Shown piece after piece: positions 63,601-64,000 of a stretch of DNA of 64,000 nt. The DNA is from Campylorhamphus procurvoides (lineage: Eukaryota; Chordata; Aves; Passeriformes; Dendrocolaptidae): NCBI GenBank assembly GCA_013396655.1, contig WBMV01009170.1, forward strand, positions 434,001 through 498,000. Direction: 5' to 3'. Positions within the stretch are counted from its first letter, which is position 1. Every line of letters begins with the position of its first letter. The notes under the pieces are model-generated. The model saw only the letters and a list, made by a program, of their open reading frames with translations, was not told where the DNA came from and searched no databases. The position numbers were made by a program, and so were the translations under genes.

Positions 63601-64000
63601 CACAGAAAATGTGCTGCATATTGTCATTTTTACTTAATATGGAGACACTGCTGAGTCCTAGTTCGTATATGAAGGAAGGGTTGAATTAGGCTGCCTACAT
63701 TAGGCAGTCCATGTAGGACACGTACCCAATCTGAGTGGCATGACCATGCTCTTCTGTTATAGGGTGATAAAGGAGCTTGGATATTGTGCTAAGTGATTTC
63801 AGTCACCTGAATTACATTTGTGGTAGACTCTGCTGTAAGCACCATGGCAAGAGATGTGAAAATGATCCTTGCCCTCCTGGTCTTAGGGTGCAAGAGTGGT
63901 GGCAATGGAGGTGGAAGGGACTGTAATGAGGAAGCAGGGTGTGAGTTGTCAAATGTGATGGCAGATCTTCCTGTAGATTGTGTGGAGTGTCCTAAGGAGA
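57613..64000. other. Non-coding AT-rich DNA to the window end
   Basis: No exon, RNA gene or interspersed repeat recognised over 6.4 kb. T runs of 10 bases occur at 58387 and 61796. Open frames reach 114 codons (58329-58673, minus) and show no motif. A slightly GC-richer zone at 61.0-61.6 kb has no identifiable content. If the model of a left-to-right gene is right, its second exon lies beyond this window or was missed. Confidence 0.4.

Noticed and set aside
1..64000. tRNA, rRNA or snRNA genes
   Set aside because: No A/B box pairs with cloverleaf folding or known RNA core sequences were noticed by eye; a tRNAscan/Infernal run would be needed to exclude them fully.

Overview
The window looks like nuclear DNA from a bird, probably from a macrochromosome. 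It is mostly AT-rich and non-coding, repeats are sparse, and the only interspersed repeats I recognise are five fragments of the CR1 LINE, the dominant retrotransposon of birds. I see no SINEs and no prokaryotic-style genes. CR1 also occurs in crocodilians and turtles, so 'bird' is an inference; the low repeat density favours it. I cannot name the species.

No protein-coding exon could be supported. Every open frame is short, or lies in GC-rich or repeat DNA where open frames are expected, and none matches a cellular protein I know. The one gene-like landmark is a strong CpG island at about 13.49-14.35 kb. It is interrupted by a 23-base run of N and flanked on its left by two small minisatellites. 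It is probably a promoter with a first exon. To its right, long T runs greatly outnumber long A runs on the + strand, as expected of intron sequence transcribed left to right. My working model is a promoter near 14 kb with a very long first intron, or a long non-coding transcript, filling the rest of the window. The gene is not identifiable from this sequence.

Layout: 1-13.3 kb is intergenic or regulatory-type DNA with three minus-strand CR1 pieces (3.8, 5.9 and 9.5 kb) and a degenerate TATC tract. 13.35-14.35 kb holds the minisatellites and the CpG island. 14.35-64 kb is AT/T-rich sequence carrying a plus-strand CR1 3' end (17.9 kb), a perfect 74-bp tandem duplication (25.1 kb), an internally deleted minus-strand CR1 (29.0-29.7 kb), several simple repeats, four isolated GC-rich patches of unknown origin (26.0, 34.6, 46.7 and 56.3 kb) and a few AT-rich stretches that could be conserved regulatory elements.

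The most useful observations are the CpG-island promoter with its strand asymmetry, and the CR1 copy at 29 kb, in which the start of the reverse transcriptase is joined in frame to its C-terminal end with the catalytic core missing. I found no evidence of a new multi-gene system.
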